Assembly (NCBI GenBank): GCA_038524795.1
Contig: JBCBIJ010000002.1
Location: 372,001-436,000, forward strand
Source of the DNA: CALBPI01 sp038524795
GTDB taxonomy: Bacteria; Pseudomonadota; Gammaproteobacteria; Steroidobacterales; Woeseiaceae
Direction: 5' to 3'
DNA length: 64,000 nt
Position 1 is the first letter of the stretch. Every line of letters begins with the position of its first letter. Of this stretch, positions 6,989 through 15,352 are shown piece after piece. The notes beneath the pieces are model-generated. The model saw nothing but the letters and a program-made list of their open reading frames with translations. It was not told where the DNA came from and searched no databases. A program made the position numbers and the translations under genes.

Positions 6989-8509
6989 ATGATGGCTTGT
7001 CTTCGGAAAACGCTGCTGACCCTCGCAAGCACGACCGTGATCGTGCTGGCGGCCCTGTCTGCGCCCGCGGCCACGGCGCAGCAGTCGACGTTCGAGCTGC
7101 CGAGCATCGGCAGCCCCGCGGACGCCTTGCTGCCGCGGAACGAAGAGGCACGCATAGGACGCCAGATCATGCGCTGGTTCCACCAGCAGGGCCGCATCAT
7201 CGAAGACCCCGAGCTGACCGAGTACATCAATGACCTCGGGCACCGACTCGTGGGTAACGTCAACTCGGGCGACTACGAGTTCGAGTTTTTCGTCGTCAAC
7301 GATCCGACCATCAACGCCTTTGCGCTGCCGGGCGGATTCATCGGCATCCACACGGGGCTGATTCAGCTCACGCGAAACGAAGACGAGCTCGCCAGCGTGC
7401 TCGCGCATGAAATCGCGCACGTCACGCAGCGCCACATTGCTCGCACGATCCATGACAACTCGCGTGCCAGTCTCGCGACCATGGCGGCCATGCTCGGCGC
7501 CATTGCCATCGGTGCGGCAACAGGCGCCGGCGGCGAGTTTCTCGAAGGTGCCATCGCCACGACGCAGGCCGTGGACGCGCAAAACCAGATCAACTTCACA
7601 CGCGGCTACGAATACGAAGCCGACCGCGTGGGCATTGCCACGCTGGCCGCCTCGGGCTTCAACGTCAACGCCATGGCTGACTTTTTCGCCCGGATGGGAC
7701 GCCGTACCAACGGCACGCTCGGCGGGCAGGTGCAGTTTGAGTACCTGCGTACGCACCCCGTGTCGTCGTCGCGTACCGCTGAGGCCAAGGCGCGCGCTGC
7801 CCGCTACCCCGATGTTGCGACATCCAACAGTGTGAGTTACGGCCTCATGAAGGCCCGCACCAAGGCGCTTTTCGCAGAGACGCCCGAGGAAGCTCTGGCC
7901 CACTTCGCACTGCCCATGGGTGAAACACCCACGCGCGCCAATGATTACGGCCGCGCGCTGGGCATGATGCGCGCCAACCGCCCCGAAACAGCCGAGGCGA
8001 TTTTCGAGCGCCTGATCGAAGGCCAGCACAAGGTCATCGCCTACCACATCGGCCTCGCGCTGGCGCAAGCCGCGAACGACGACGAAGTCGCGGCACTCGA
8101 AACGTTTGAGCGTGCGCAGGAGCTCTTCCCGCGTAACGTACCGCTGACCATCCGCCACGCAGAGGTGCTGCTCGAGACCAACCAGCCCGGTAAGGCGCAT
8201 GAGCTGCTGCTCGATCTGCTCAACAACGTGCCGCCGACGCCCGAGCAGGTGCGGCTGATCGCTCGCGCCGCGATCGATGCCGAGCAAATTGCTGAGGCCC
8301 ACTACTACATGGCTGAGTACAACATCATGACGGGCAACCTTGTGCAGGCCGTCGTGCTGCTTCGCCGCGGCGCGAACCTCCAGCAGACCACGCCGATCCA
8401 GCGGGCCCGTTTCCTCGCACGCGCCGACTTCGTCAGCGAGTACCTCTCCGAAGAGCAGAAGCTCGAGGTGCGGCGCGGCGAGCGTCCGTCGTTCGCGGCA
8501 ACCCGGTAA
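6989..8509 (+). CDS. bepA: Periplasmic M48 metalloprotease/chaperone BepA with TPR domain
   Basis: About 506 residues from ATG 6989, chosen because it gives a clean signal peptide ending Ala-Thr-Ala-Gln; an open frame extends upstream to 6950. Zinc motif His-Glu-Ile-Ala-His (residues 140-144) with the downstream Tyr-Glu-Tyr-Glu-Ala-Asp giving the third ligand. The C-terminal ~200 residues form TPR repeats. BepA helps assemble LptD and degrades stalled outer-membrane proteins. It is followed by mlaA, another outer-membrane-homeostasis gene, 48 bases downstream. Confidence 0.92.
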   Translation: MMACLRKTLLTLASTTVIVLAALSAPAATAQQSTFELPSIGSPADALLPRNEEARIGRQIMRWFHQQGRIIEDPELTEYINDLGHRLVGNVNSGDYEFEFFVVNDPTINAFALPGGFIGIHTGLIQLTRNEDELASVLAHEIAHVTQRHIARTIHDNSRASLATMAAMLGAIAIGAATGAGGEFLEGAIATTQAVDAQNQINFTRGYEYEADRVGIATLAASGFNVNAMADFFARMGRRTNGTLGGQVQFEYLRTHPVSSSRTAEAKARAARYPDVATSNSVSYGLMKARTKALFAETPEEALAHFALPMGETPTRANDYGRALGMMRANRPETAEAIFERLIEGQHKVIAYHIGLALAQAANDDEVAALETFERAQELFPRNVPLTIRHAEVLLETNQPGKAHELLLDLLNNVPPTPEQVRLIARAAIDAEQIAEAHYYMAEYNIMTGNLVQAVVLLRRGANLQQTTPIQRARFLARADFVSEYLSEEQKLEVRRGERPSFAATR

Positions 8510-8557
8510 CCTACTCAAGCGACGCCCACCGCGCCGTTCACAGGCAAGGAAGACCCC

Positions 8558-9313
8558 ATGTTTCAAACGATACGCCGGCCCGCTGTGCTCATCGCGCTGT
8601 GCGCTGGACTCCTGGGCGGTTGCGCCACCAGCCAGACAGTGCCAACCGAGGACAGCTGGGAAGGCCTCAATCGCGGCATCTACGCGTTCAACAACGGCGT
8701 GGACAAGATTTTCCTGAAGCCTGTGGCACGCGGCTATCGCTTCATCACGCCGGATCCGGTTGAACGCGGCGTCAGCAACGTTTTCTCAAACCTGGGCTAC
8801 CCCGTGGTCATCCTGAGCAACGCGCTGCAAGGCAAAGGCAAGGCGGCGCTCAGCGACACGGGTCGCTTCCTCGTGAACTCAACTATTGGCGTTGCGGGGA
8901 TTTTCGACGTGGCCACGCCCATGGGCATGCCACAGCACAACGAAGATCTCGGACAGACATTGGCAGTGTGGGGCGTCCCCAGCGGGCCCTATATCATGAT
9001 CCCGTTTCTCGGCCCGAGCACCTTGCGCGATGGCATCATGACCATCGGCAACCAGACCCTGCACGGGCGTAACCTGATCGACAACTCCAGCGTGCGCGAC
9101 AAACTCGTAGTGCTTGAGGTGATTTCGACGCGCGCGAGCTTACTGCCGCTCGACGCCCAGTGGCAGGCGTCGCAGGACCCCTACATTTTCCTGCGCGAGG
9201 CTTATTTGCAGCGCAGGAACTTCCTCATCTATGACGGTAATCCGCCGGCCGATGACTTCGAGCTGGAGGAAGGATTTGACGACGACCTCGACGACTTCGA
9301 CGACGATCTCTAG
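8558..9313 (+). CDS. mlaA: Outer-membrane lipoprotein MlaA (VacJ)
   Basis: 251 residues. Lipobox Leu-Gly-Gly-Cys at residue 22. The MlaA fold is evident from Trp-Glu-x-Leu-Asn-Arg-x-Ile-Tyr-x-Phe-Asn, Pro-Val-Ala-x-Gly-Tyr, and Glu-Asp-x-Gly-Gln-Thr-Leu-Ala-Val-Trp-Gly-Val. It extracts mislocalised phospholipid from the outer leaflet and passes it to MlaC. The C-terminus is a strongly acidic Asp/Glu tail. It converges on mlaB and the two genes share a terminator hairpin. Confidence 0.95.
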   Translation: MFQTIRRPAVLIALCAGLLGGCATSQTVPTEDSWEGLNRGIYAFNNGVDKIFLKPVARGYRFITPDPVERGVSNVFSNLGYPVVILSNALQGKGKAALSDTGRFLVNSTIGVAGIFDVATPMGMPQHNEDLGQTLAVWGVPSGPYIMIPFLGPSTLRDGIMTIGNQTLHGRNLIDNSSVRDKLVVLEVISTRASLLPLDAQWQASQDPYIFLREAYLQRRNFLIYDGNPPADDFELEEGFDDDLDDFDDDL

Positions 9314-9332
9314 CGCACAAAATCGCGCTAGA
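9309..9332. terminator. Bidirectional hairpin between mlaA and mlaB
   Basis: Perfect 8-base inverted repeat TCTAGCGC/GCGCTAGA around an 8-base loop. The mlaA stop codon sits in the left arm and the mlaB stop codon in the right arm. No long T run follows, so efficiency is uncertain. Confidence 0.6.
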
Positions 9333-9651
9333 TAAACCCCGTCCAGCGCTCGCCAGCCTCGAGCATGCCCTCAACTTCGCTGATGGCGGCGATGCTCACG
9401 AGTCGCTCCGGCACGTTTTCGTAGCGAATCTCTCGGACGCTGTGGTTGGCCCAGCCCACCCACTCCATCAGGAGCGCGAGTCCCGCACTATCCGTGCGGT
9501 CAACTTCGGCCATGTCCACGATGATGCGACTGTGCTCCGTAAAGCGGCGGGTGCCGCGGTCCAGAAGCCGGGCCACGGTGTCAAAGGTCAGGTCGCCCTT
9601 CAGCGAAAAGCGACCCTCCCCGACCTCAATGATTTCTGCGGCGGCGCTCAC
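9328..9651 (-). CDS. mlaB: MlaB, STAS-domain subunit of the Mla ABC transporter
   Basis: 107 residues, single STAS domain with the Asp-Ser-Ala-Gly-Leu-Ala-Leu-Leu signature around residue 54. In E. coli MlaB binds the MlaF ATPase and supports complex stability and activity. The start overlaps the mlaC stop by four bases. Last gene of the mlaFEDCB operon. Confidence 0.93.
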   Translation of the reverse strand: MSAAAEIIEVGEGRFSLKGDLTFDTVARLLDRGTRRFTEHSRIIVDMAEVDRTDSAGLALLMEWVGWANHSVREIRYENVPERLVSIAAISEVEGMLEAGERWTGFI

Positions 9652-10334
9652 GAACCTGAGGCGGTCGCAGCGCTCACGTCGCTTTCGTCAAGCTCACCCA
9701 GCGCTTCCGCAGCCTCGGTCTCGAGCCGCGTAATGACTGCGTCAAGGCTCGTACGCTTCACTTCCTCGTCGATCTCGGCGCGGAAGTTGCGCACATAGGA
9801 AATGCCCTCGATGGTGACATCGAATACTTTCCAACCGTTGTCGCCGCGATTGACGAGGCCGTAGTTCACCGGAACCGACTCACCGCCGCCGAGCGTCACG
9901 ACTGTGCGCACGGTGGCGCGCTTCTCGTCATTGTCGCCGGCCCGTGGTTCGAGCACCTCAACGAGGTCTTCCTCGAACTCGAGCACACCGTCGGCGTAGC
10001 GTCGGATGAGGCTGTTGTAGAGGCCATCAATGAAGCGCTTTTTCTGTTCTGTCGTCGCATCGCGCCAGTGGCGCGCGAGAACGAGCCGACCGGCGTAGTT
10101 GCGGTCGAACCGCGGCGCGAGCAGATCGTCAACAAAGCGAATGAGCGCGGCACGATCTTCAGCGAGCGCGTCGCGCTGGCCTTGCAAGCCTGTCTTGAGC
10201 GCATCCACGGCACCGTTGATGACGTCGACGGGCTCGTCCTGTGCAACGGCGTTGCCGCCAGCCACAGCCAGCACCAGGCCTGCGACAGCGGCCACGAAAC
10301 GGCTTCGGTGCCGCGAAACTCGGGGTGTATTCAT
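9648..10334 (-). CDS. mlaC: MlaC, periplasmic phospholipid-binding shuttle
   Basis: 228 residues from ATG 10334, selected over the upstream frame start at 10391 because it has an AGGGAG ribosome site and a standard signal peptide ending Gly-Asn-Ala-Val-Ala-Gln. The mature part matches the Ttg2D/MlaC family: Asp-Asp-Leu-Leu-Ala-Pro-Arg-Phe, Gln-x-x-x-Phe-Ile-Asp-Gly, and a Trp-Lys-Val-Phe-Asp-Val-x-Ile-Glu-Gly-Ile-Ser core. Carries lipid between MlaA and MlaFEDB. Confidence 0.94.
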   Translation of the reverse strand: MNTPRVSRHRSRFVAAVAGLVLAVAGGNAVAQDEPVDVINGAVDALKTGLQGQRDALAEDRAALIRFVDDLLAPRFDRNYAGRLVLARHWRDATTEQKKRFIDGLYNSLIRRYADGVLEFEEDLVEVLEPRAGDNDEKRATVRTVVTLGGGESVPVNYGLVNRGDNGWKVFDVTIEGISYVRNFRAEIDEEVKRTSLDAVITRLETEAAEALGELDESDVSAATASGS

Positions 10335-10356
10335 GGGGGTTACTCCCTGTCCGAAA

Positions 10357-10815
10357 TCAATCCTCACCAGAATTGACCAGGAACTTGCCAATAAGGTTCT
10401 CTAAAACAATGGCTGATTGCGTGAATTCCAACCGATCGCCATCGCCCAAAAAGACGTCGCTGCCGCCCGGCTGCAGACCCACATACTGGCTGCCAAGCAG
10501 GCCGGCCGTGAGAATGCTGGCGTCCGAGTCCTCGGGCAGCGTGTCGTAGCGGCTGTCGATGCGGAGCGTGACGACCGCTTCGTAGCGGTCCTTGTCGAAC
10601 ACAATCGACTCAACGCGGCCAATACGAACGCCGGCCATGGCGACTGGTGACCGCTCTTTGAGCCCGCCGATGTTGTCGAATCGGGCTGTGATGTCGTAGC
10701 TGCCCTCTTCAAACCGCTGGATGCTCGTTGTTTGTGTCGCCAGAAAGAACAGCGCCGCGAAGCCCAGGGCAACAAAGGCACCCGTGCCGATCTCAACCGT
10801 TTTTGTTTGCTGCAT
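10357..10815 (-). CDS. mlaD: MlaD, single MCE-domain substrate-binding protein
   Basis: 152 residues. One N-terminal transmembrane helix (about 13-27) followed by one MCE domain with Gly-Leu-Lys-x-x-Ser-Pro-Val-x-Met-Ala-Gly-Val-x-Ile-Gly and the late Leu-Leu-Gly-x-Gln-Tyr-Val-Gly-Leu-x-Pro-Gly-Gly. Forms the hexameric periplasmic ring on the MlaFE complex. Ends with a short hydrophobic Leu-Ile-Gly-Lys-Phe-Leu-Val helix as in other MlaD proteins. Confidence 0.95.
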   Translation of the reverse strand: MQQTKTVEIGTGAFVALGFAALFFLATQTTSIQRFEEGSYDITARFDNIGGLKERSPVAMAGVRIGRVESIVFDKDRYEAVVTLRIDSRYDTLPEDSDASILTAGLLGSQYVGLQPGGSDVFLGDGDRLEFTQSAIVLENLIGKFLVNSGED

Positions 10816-10821
10816 GTTGTC

Positions 10822-11589
10822 TTACCCCAAACTGATCGCCATAGCGGTGATCATGAAATCGAACACGAGGATGACCACAGCCGTGATCACCACCGTTCGT
10901 GTCGTGGCGCGCCCCACGCCTTCCGCTGTCGGGATGGCATTGTAGCCCTCCCACACGGCGATCAGGCTGGCCGCCAGGCCGAACACGATGCTCTTGAGAA
11001 TACCTTCCCAGACGTCTGCCATGCCGACGCCGGCCTGCATCTGAGACCAAAAAGCGCCCGCATCGACGCCCAGCAGTGGTACGCCGACGACCCAGGAACC
11101 GAGAATGCCGACGCTCGTGAAGATGGCCGTGAGCAGTGGCATTGAAATGGCGCCGCCCAGAAAGCGTGGCGTCGCCACACGAATCACGGGATCAATGGCC
11201 ATCATTTCCATAGCCGAAAGCTGGTCCGTCGTGCGCATGAGCCCGATCTCGGAAGCCAGTGCAGTGCCCGCCCGGCCCGCGAAGAGCAATGCCGTGATCA
11301 CGGGACCCAGCTCCTTCATGAGCGAGAGCGCAGAGAACAGCCCCAGGATGTCCTCGCTGCCGAAGCGTGCGAGGTTGGAATGCCCCTGCAGCCCGATCAC
11401 GGCGCCGACGAAAAAGCCGCACACCATGATGAGCACGAGCGACAAGGCACCCGCGTTGAAGATTTGCTGCGACACGAGTCGGGGGCGCATGAGGACGCGC
11501 GGCGACTCGACGATGAGCCGCAACAAAAACAGCTGCAGCGCGCCGAATGTGCGCAGAAACCCGGTGAAGGCTTCCCAGAGGTCACGCAT
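10822..11589 (-). CDS. mlaE: MlaE, permease of the Mla ABC transporter
   Basis: 255 residues from ATG 11589, which overlaps the mlaF stop by eight bases; the same frame is open further upstream but that part is antisense-like filler read through mlaF. Permease signature residues Glu-Leu-Gly-Pro-Val-Ile-Thr-Ala-Leu-Leu-x-Ala-Gly-Arg-x-Gly and Glu-Ile-Gly-x-Met-Arg-Thr are present, with five or six membrane segments. Inner-membrane component that moves phospholipid. Confidence 0.95.
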   Translation of the reverse strand: MRDLWEAFTGFLRTFGALQLFLLRLIVESPRVLMRPRLVSQQIFNAGALSLVLIMVCGFFVGAVIGLQGHSNLARFGSEDILGLFSALSLMKELGPVITALLFAGRAGTALASEIGLMRTTDQLSAMEMMAIDPVIRVATPRFLGGAISMPLLTAIFTSVGILGSWVVGVPLLGVDAGAFWSQMQAGVGMADVWEGILKSIVFGLAASLIAVWEGYNAIPTAEGVGRATTRTVVITAVVILVFDFMITAMAISLG

Positions 11590-12403
11590 CGTCGTCGCCC
11601 TCGCCGTTACCGATGAGCTGTGATGTGTAGTCGGGGGCCGGGAAATGGAACGGCACGGGCCCGTCGGCCATGCCGTGCATGAATTGGCGCACGAGCTCCG
11701 ACGGCGCGTTGGACAACTCGTCGGGACTGCCGCTGGCAGCAACCTTGCCCTCCGAGATCAGATAGCTTGAATCGGCGACCGTGTTGATCTCCTGAACATC
11801 GTGACTCACGACGATCGAGGAAATGCCCAGCGCATCATTCATCCGGCGCACAAGCCGCACGATGACGCCCATCGAAATGGGGTCCAGGCCCACGAACGGC
11901 TCGTCGTAGATGAGAATGCGAGGGTCCGTGGCCATGGCGCGTGCCAGCGCCACGCGACGTGCCATACCGCCGGACAGCTCCGTCGGCATCATCTCGGCGG
12001 CACCGCGCAAGCCGACCGCGTGCAGTTTCGTGAGCACGATATGGCGGATCAGGCGTTCGGGCAGCTCGTAATGCTCACGCAGCGGGAACGCAACGTTCTC
12101 GTAGACGGACAGGTCCGTGAGCAGCGCCCCGTTTTGAAACAGCATGCCGATCTTGCGACGCAGCGCGTACAGGCCCTCGCGGCGCAGACCTGCCAGCCAT
12201 TCGCCGTCGACACGGATACGCCCCCGGTCAGGCAGCAGTTGCCCCGTGATGAGGCGCAGCAGCGTTGTCTTGCCCGTGCCGCTCGGGCCCATGATGGCCG
12301 TGACCTCGCCGCGCCGGATGTTGAGGTTCAGCCCACTGAAGATCGGGCGCGTGCCGCGTGCGTAGTGCAGATCCTCAATTTCGACGATGTGATCGGCGTT
12401 CAT
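11582..12403 (-). CDS. mlaF: MlaF, ATPase of the Mla ABC transporter
   Basis: 273 residues. Walker A Gly-Pro-Ser-Gly-Thr-Gly-Lys-Thr-Thr, signature Leu-Ser-Gly-Gly-Met-Ala-Arg-Arg, Walker B Leu-Ile-Tyr-Asp-Glu-Pro-Phe, and a switch His in Val-Ser-His-Asp. First gene of the mlaFEDCB operon, with overlapping or very close junctions throughout. The C-terminal extension after the ATPase core is usual for MlaF and contacts its partner protomer and MlaB. Confidence 0.95.
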   Translation of the reverse strand: MNADHIVEIEDLHYARGTRPIFSGLNLNIRRGEVTAIMGPSGTGKTTLLRLITGQLLPDRGRIRVDGEWLAGLRREGLYALRRKIGMLFQNGALLTDLSVYENVAFPLREHYELPERLIRHIVLTKLHAVGLRGAAEMMPTELSGGMARRVALARAMATDPRILIYDEPFVGLDPISMGVIVRLVRRMNDALGISSIVVSHDVQEINTVADSSYLISEGKVAASGSPDELSNAPSELVRQFMHGMADGPVPFHFPAPDYTSQLIGNGEGDDDA

Positions 12404-12503
12404 GGGGTATATCCGGGTTCATAGTGGCCGTGTCGCGAGAACGCAACAGGGTCGGGTTCACGGGGATAAATGGCCAAGCTGGGGCGGTGCGCAGTGCAGC
12501 AAC

Positions 12504-12512
12504 ATTATAACA
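12504..12512 (-). promoter_or_regulatory. Extended -10 promoter element upstream of mlaF
   Basis: On the minus strand the bases read TGTTATAAT, a perfect extended -10 (TG-N-TATAAT). The -35 position is poor, as is common with extended -10 promoters. It lies about 100 bases upstream of mlaF in the divergent region shared with the SUF regulator. Confidence 0.6.
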
Positions 12513-12550
12513 ACACTGCCAACGTGGGTGCCGCGATCAGCGCTTTCAAG

Positions 12551-12579
12551 ATGACAGGAATTCTAATTAGGACTAAAAT
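12551..12579 (+). promoter_or_regulatory. Sigma-70-like promoter of the SUF regulator/suf genes
   Basis: ATGACA (12551-12556) and TAAAAT (12574-12579) are separated by 17 bases. They fall in the only AT-rich patch of the region and point at the Rrf2 regulator start at 12633. An IscR-type operator may overlap, but I cannot see a full consensus site. Confidence 0.55.
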
Positions 12580-12632
12580 GGTGCTCTTTTCGTCACCGAG
12601 GCCGCGACGGCACGGTCCGCGCGCGCTCTGAG

Positions 12633-13112
12633 ATGTTTCGAATCAGCAAGATGACCGACTACGGCACGCTCGTCCTTTCAGAGCTGGGCGCTGCCGCGGA
12701 TGCCCCCACGAGCGCCGGCGACATCGCAAGTCGCATCGGGCTCGGCGGCGCGACGGTAAGCAAGCTGCTAAAGCGCCTTGCGCATGCGGGGCTCGTAAAC
12801 TCGCAGCGAGGCAGCAACGGCGGCTACACGCTGGCCCGCCCCGCCTCGGCCATTAGCGCCGCGGAGATCATCGACGCCATTGAAGGCCCCGTGGCCATTA
12901 CCGACTGCGCGGCGGACCAGCCTTGTGACCTCGAGGCCGTGTGCGGCGTCGGTAATGCGTGGCAGAACATCAACCGGGCGATCCGGGCAGCACTCGAAGG
13001 CATCAGCCTTGACGACCTGCGCACGGGTCGCGACATCCCCGAGGTCATGCCGCTGCAACCCATGACCATTCGTCGCGGCCAGCTGCCGCGGTCGGCCACC
13101 CAAAACAACTAA
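12633..13112 (+). CDS. Rrf2-family Fe-S regulator of the SUF operon (IscR-like)
   Basis: 159 residues. Winged helix at the N-terminus with recognition-helix pattern Gly-Gly-Ala-Thr-Val-Ser-Lys-Leu-Leu-Lys. Cysteines at 92, 98 and 104 match the cluster-ligating spacing and even the numbering of E. coli IscR, so it very likely binds a [2Fe-2S] cluster. It sits directly upstream of sufB, so it probably represses the operon when clusters are plentiful. The family form found ahead of sufBCDS in gammaproteobacteria is called the SUF-system Fe-S assembly regulator. Confidence 0.92.
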   Translation: MFRISKMTDYGTLVLSELGAAADAPTSAGDIASRIGLGGATVSKLLKRLAHAGLVNSQRGSNGGYTLARPASAISAAEIIDAIEGPVAITDCAADQPCDLEAVCGVGNAWQNINRAIRAALEGISLDDLRTGRDIPEVMPLQPMTIRRGQLPRSATQNN

Positions 13113-13129
13113 GTGACAGGTCTCACCCC

Positions 13130-14578
13130 ATGAGTTCGAGCAATGCCGAAGTCGAAGCGTTTGTAGACAAGAAATACAAGCACGGCTGGGTTACCGACAT
13201 CGAGTCGGATACCTTTCCGCCGGGTCTTGACGAAAACGTCATCCGCGCCATTTCCGCACGCAAGGGTGAGCCCGCCTTCATGCTGGAGTGGCGCCTCAAG
13301 GCATTCGAGACCTGGAAGCAGATGGCCGAGCCCGAGTGGGCACATGTCGACTACCCCAAGATCGACTACCAGGCCATCAGTTACTTCTCGGCGCCCAAGA
13401 GCGACGCCGACAAGCCCAAGAGTCTCGATGAGGTTGACCCCAAGCTGCTCGAGACCTACGACAAACTGGGCATCCCGTTGCACGAGCGCGCGCGCCTTGC
13501 CGGCGTCGCCGTTGATGCCGTGTTTGATTCCGTGAGCGTCACGACCACATTTCGCGACAAACTCGCCGAAGCCGGTGTGATCTTCTGCTCGTTCTCCGAG
13601 GCCGTGCGCGAGCACCCGGAATTGGTGCAAAAGTACCTGGGGAGCGTGGTCCCCCGTAGTGACAACTATTTCGCAGCGCTCAATTCGGCTGTGTTCAGTG
13701 ACGGCTCATTCGTCTACATCCCGAAGGGCGTGCGCTGCCCCATGGAGCTCTCGACCTACTTTCGTATCAACGAACTCAACACGGGGCAATTCGAACGCAC
13801 GCTGATTGTTGCTGACGAAGGCAGCCACGTGAGCTACCTCGAGGGCTGCACAGCGCCGATGCGCGACGAAAACCAGCTGCATGCGGCGGTCGTCGAGCTC
13901 GTCGCGCTTGAGGGTGCCGAGATCAAGTACTCGACGGTTCAGAACTGGTACCCGGGCGACGAGGACGGCAAAGGCGGCATCTACAACTTTGTCACAAAGC
14001 GCGGCGACTGCCGTGGTGATGACTCAAAAATTTCCTGGACCCAGGTCGAGACGGGCTCCGCCATCACCTGGAAGTACCCGAGCTGCATCCTACGCGGCAA
14101 GAACACAGTGGGCGAATTTTACTCGGTGGCCGTGACGAACAACCTGCAGCAGGCTGACACAGGCACCAAGATGATCCACATCGGCGAAGGCTCGACGAGC
14201 ACGATTGTCAGCAAGGGCATCTCGGCGGGCCGCGCCAACCAGAGCTACCGCGGGCTCGTGAAAGTGCTGCCGCAGGCCAAGGGTGCACGCAACTTCACGC
14301 AGTGCGACTCGCTGCTCATCGGCAAGGAGTGCGGCGCGCACACCTTCCCCTATATGGAAGTCAAGAACGCGAGTGCCAAGGTGGAACACGAAGCCACCAC
14401 ATCGCGTATTGCTGACGACCAGCTCTTCTACTGCCGCCAGCGTGGCATCAGCGAAGAAGATGCGGTCAACCTCATCGTCAATGGCTTTTGCAAAGACGTC
14501 TTCCGCGAGCTCCCGATGGAGTTCGCCGTGGAGGCGCAAGCCCTGCTCAACGTCAGCCTCGAAGGCGCGGTTGGATAA
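13130..14578 (+). CDS. sufB: Fe-S cluster scaffold protein SufB
   Basis: 482 residues, full length. SufB-type beta-helix protein with the conserved Cys-Thr-Ala-Pro segment and a C-terminal Asp-Asp-Gln-Leu-Phe-Tyr-Cys-Arg-Gln-Arg-Gly-Ile followed by Ile-Val-Asn-Gly-Phe-Cys. Assembles clusters in a SufBC2D complex. Starts 17 bases after the regulator stop. Confidence 0.97.
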   Translation: MSSSNAEVEAFVDKKYKHGWVTDIESDTFPPGLDENVIRAISARKGEPAFMLEWRLKAFETWKQMAEPEWAHVDYPKIDYQAISYFSAPKSDADKPKSLDEVDPKLLETYDKLGIPLHERARLAGVAVDAVFDSVSVTTTFRDKLAEAGVIFCSFSEAVREHPELVQKYLGSVVPRSDNYFAALNSAVFSDGSFVYIPKGVRCPMELSTYFRINELNTGQFERTLIVADEGSHVSYLEGCTAPMRDENQLHAAVVELVALEGAEIKYSTVQNWYPGDEDGKGGIYNFVTKRGDCRGDDSKISWTQVETGSAITWKYPSCILRGKNTVGEFYSVAVTNNLQQADTGTKMIHIGEGSTSTIVSKGISAGRANQSYRGLVKVLPQAKGARNFTQCDSLLIGKECGAHTFPYMEVKNASAKVEHEATTSRIADDQLFYCRQRGISEEDAVNLIVNGFCKDVFRELPMEFAVEAQALLNVSLEGAVG

Positions 14579-14593
14579 CGGAACAGATCACTC

Positions 14594-15352
14594 ATGGCAT
14601 TACTCGACATCAACGACCTGCACGCACGCGTCGCGGGCACGGACATCCTCAAAGGGCTCTCGCTTTCGGTGAACGCGGGCGAAGTGCACGCCATCATGGG
14701 CCCGAACGGCTCGGGCAAGAGCACACTCGCTAACGTGCTTGCGGGGCGTGATGACTATGAAGTCACTGCCGGCAGCGCGACGCTCGATGGTGCCGATCTG
14801 CTCGACATGGAACCCGAGGAGCGTGCGCATGCGGGTGTCTTTCTGGCTTTCCAGTACCCCGTCGAGATCCCGGGGGTGAACAACACCTACCTGCTGCGAG
14901 CCGCACTTAACGCTGTCCGCGAGGCGCGCGGTCAGGACGAAGTCTCAGCCGTGGACTTTATGAAGCTCGCGCGTGAAAAAATGAAAGCCATGGAGATGGA
15001 TGCCGGTTTTCTGAACCGCGGCGTCAACGAAGGCTTCTCGGGTGGCGAAAAGAAACGTAACGAGGTGTTTCAGATGAGCGTGCTTGAGCCACGCCTGTGC
15101 CTGCTCGATGAGACCGACTCGGGCCTCGATATCGACGCCTTGAAAGTCGTTGCACAAGGCGTCAACGCCTTGCGCTCACCCGATCGGGCCTTTGTCCTCG
15201 TGACGCACTACCAACGACTGCTCGACTACATCGAACCCGATTTTGTCCACGTCCTGGCCGGGGGGCGCATCATCCGCTCTGGTGACAAATCGCTCGCGCT
15301 GGAACTCGAGGCGCGAGGTTACGACTGGGTACTCGAGGAAGCGGCCGCGTGA
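14594..15352 (+). CDS. sufC: Fe-S assembly ATPase SufC
   Basis: 252 residues. Walker A Gly-Pro-Asn-Gly-Ser-Gly-Lys-Ser-Thr, SufC-type signature Phe-Ser-Gly-Gly-Glu-Lys-Lys-Arg-Asn-Glu, Walker B Leu-Cys-Leu-Leu-Asp-Glu-Thr-Asp-Ser-Gly-Leu-Asp. The ABC-type ATPase drives the SufBC2D scaffold. Its stop overlaps the GTG start of sufD. Confidence 0.97.
   Translation: MALLDINDLHARVAGTDILKGLSLSVNAGEVHAIMGPNGSGKSTLANVLAGRDDYEVTAGSATLDGADLLDMEPEERAHAGVFLAFQYPVEIPGVNNTYLLRAALNAVREARGQDEVSAVDFMKLAREKMKAMEMDAGFLNRGVNEGFSGGEKKRNEVFQMSVLEPRLCLLDETDSGLDIDALKVVAQGVNALRSPDRAFVLVTHYQRLLDYIEPDFVHVLAGGRIIRSGDKSLALELEARGYDWVLEEAAA

Noticed and set aside
6824..8566. 580-codon open frame on the minus strand across bepA
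   Set aside because: Antisense to a well-supported M48 protease gene; Arg/His/Val-rich composition typical of GC-rich shadow frames, with no recognisable domain.
12557..12590. IscR-type operator overlapping the suf promoter
   Set aside because: The AT-rich patch contains only part of a possible half-site (GACTAAAAT); a matching second half is missing.
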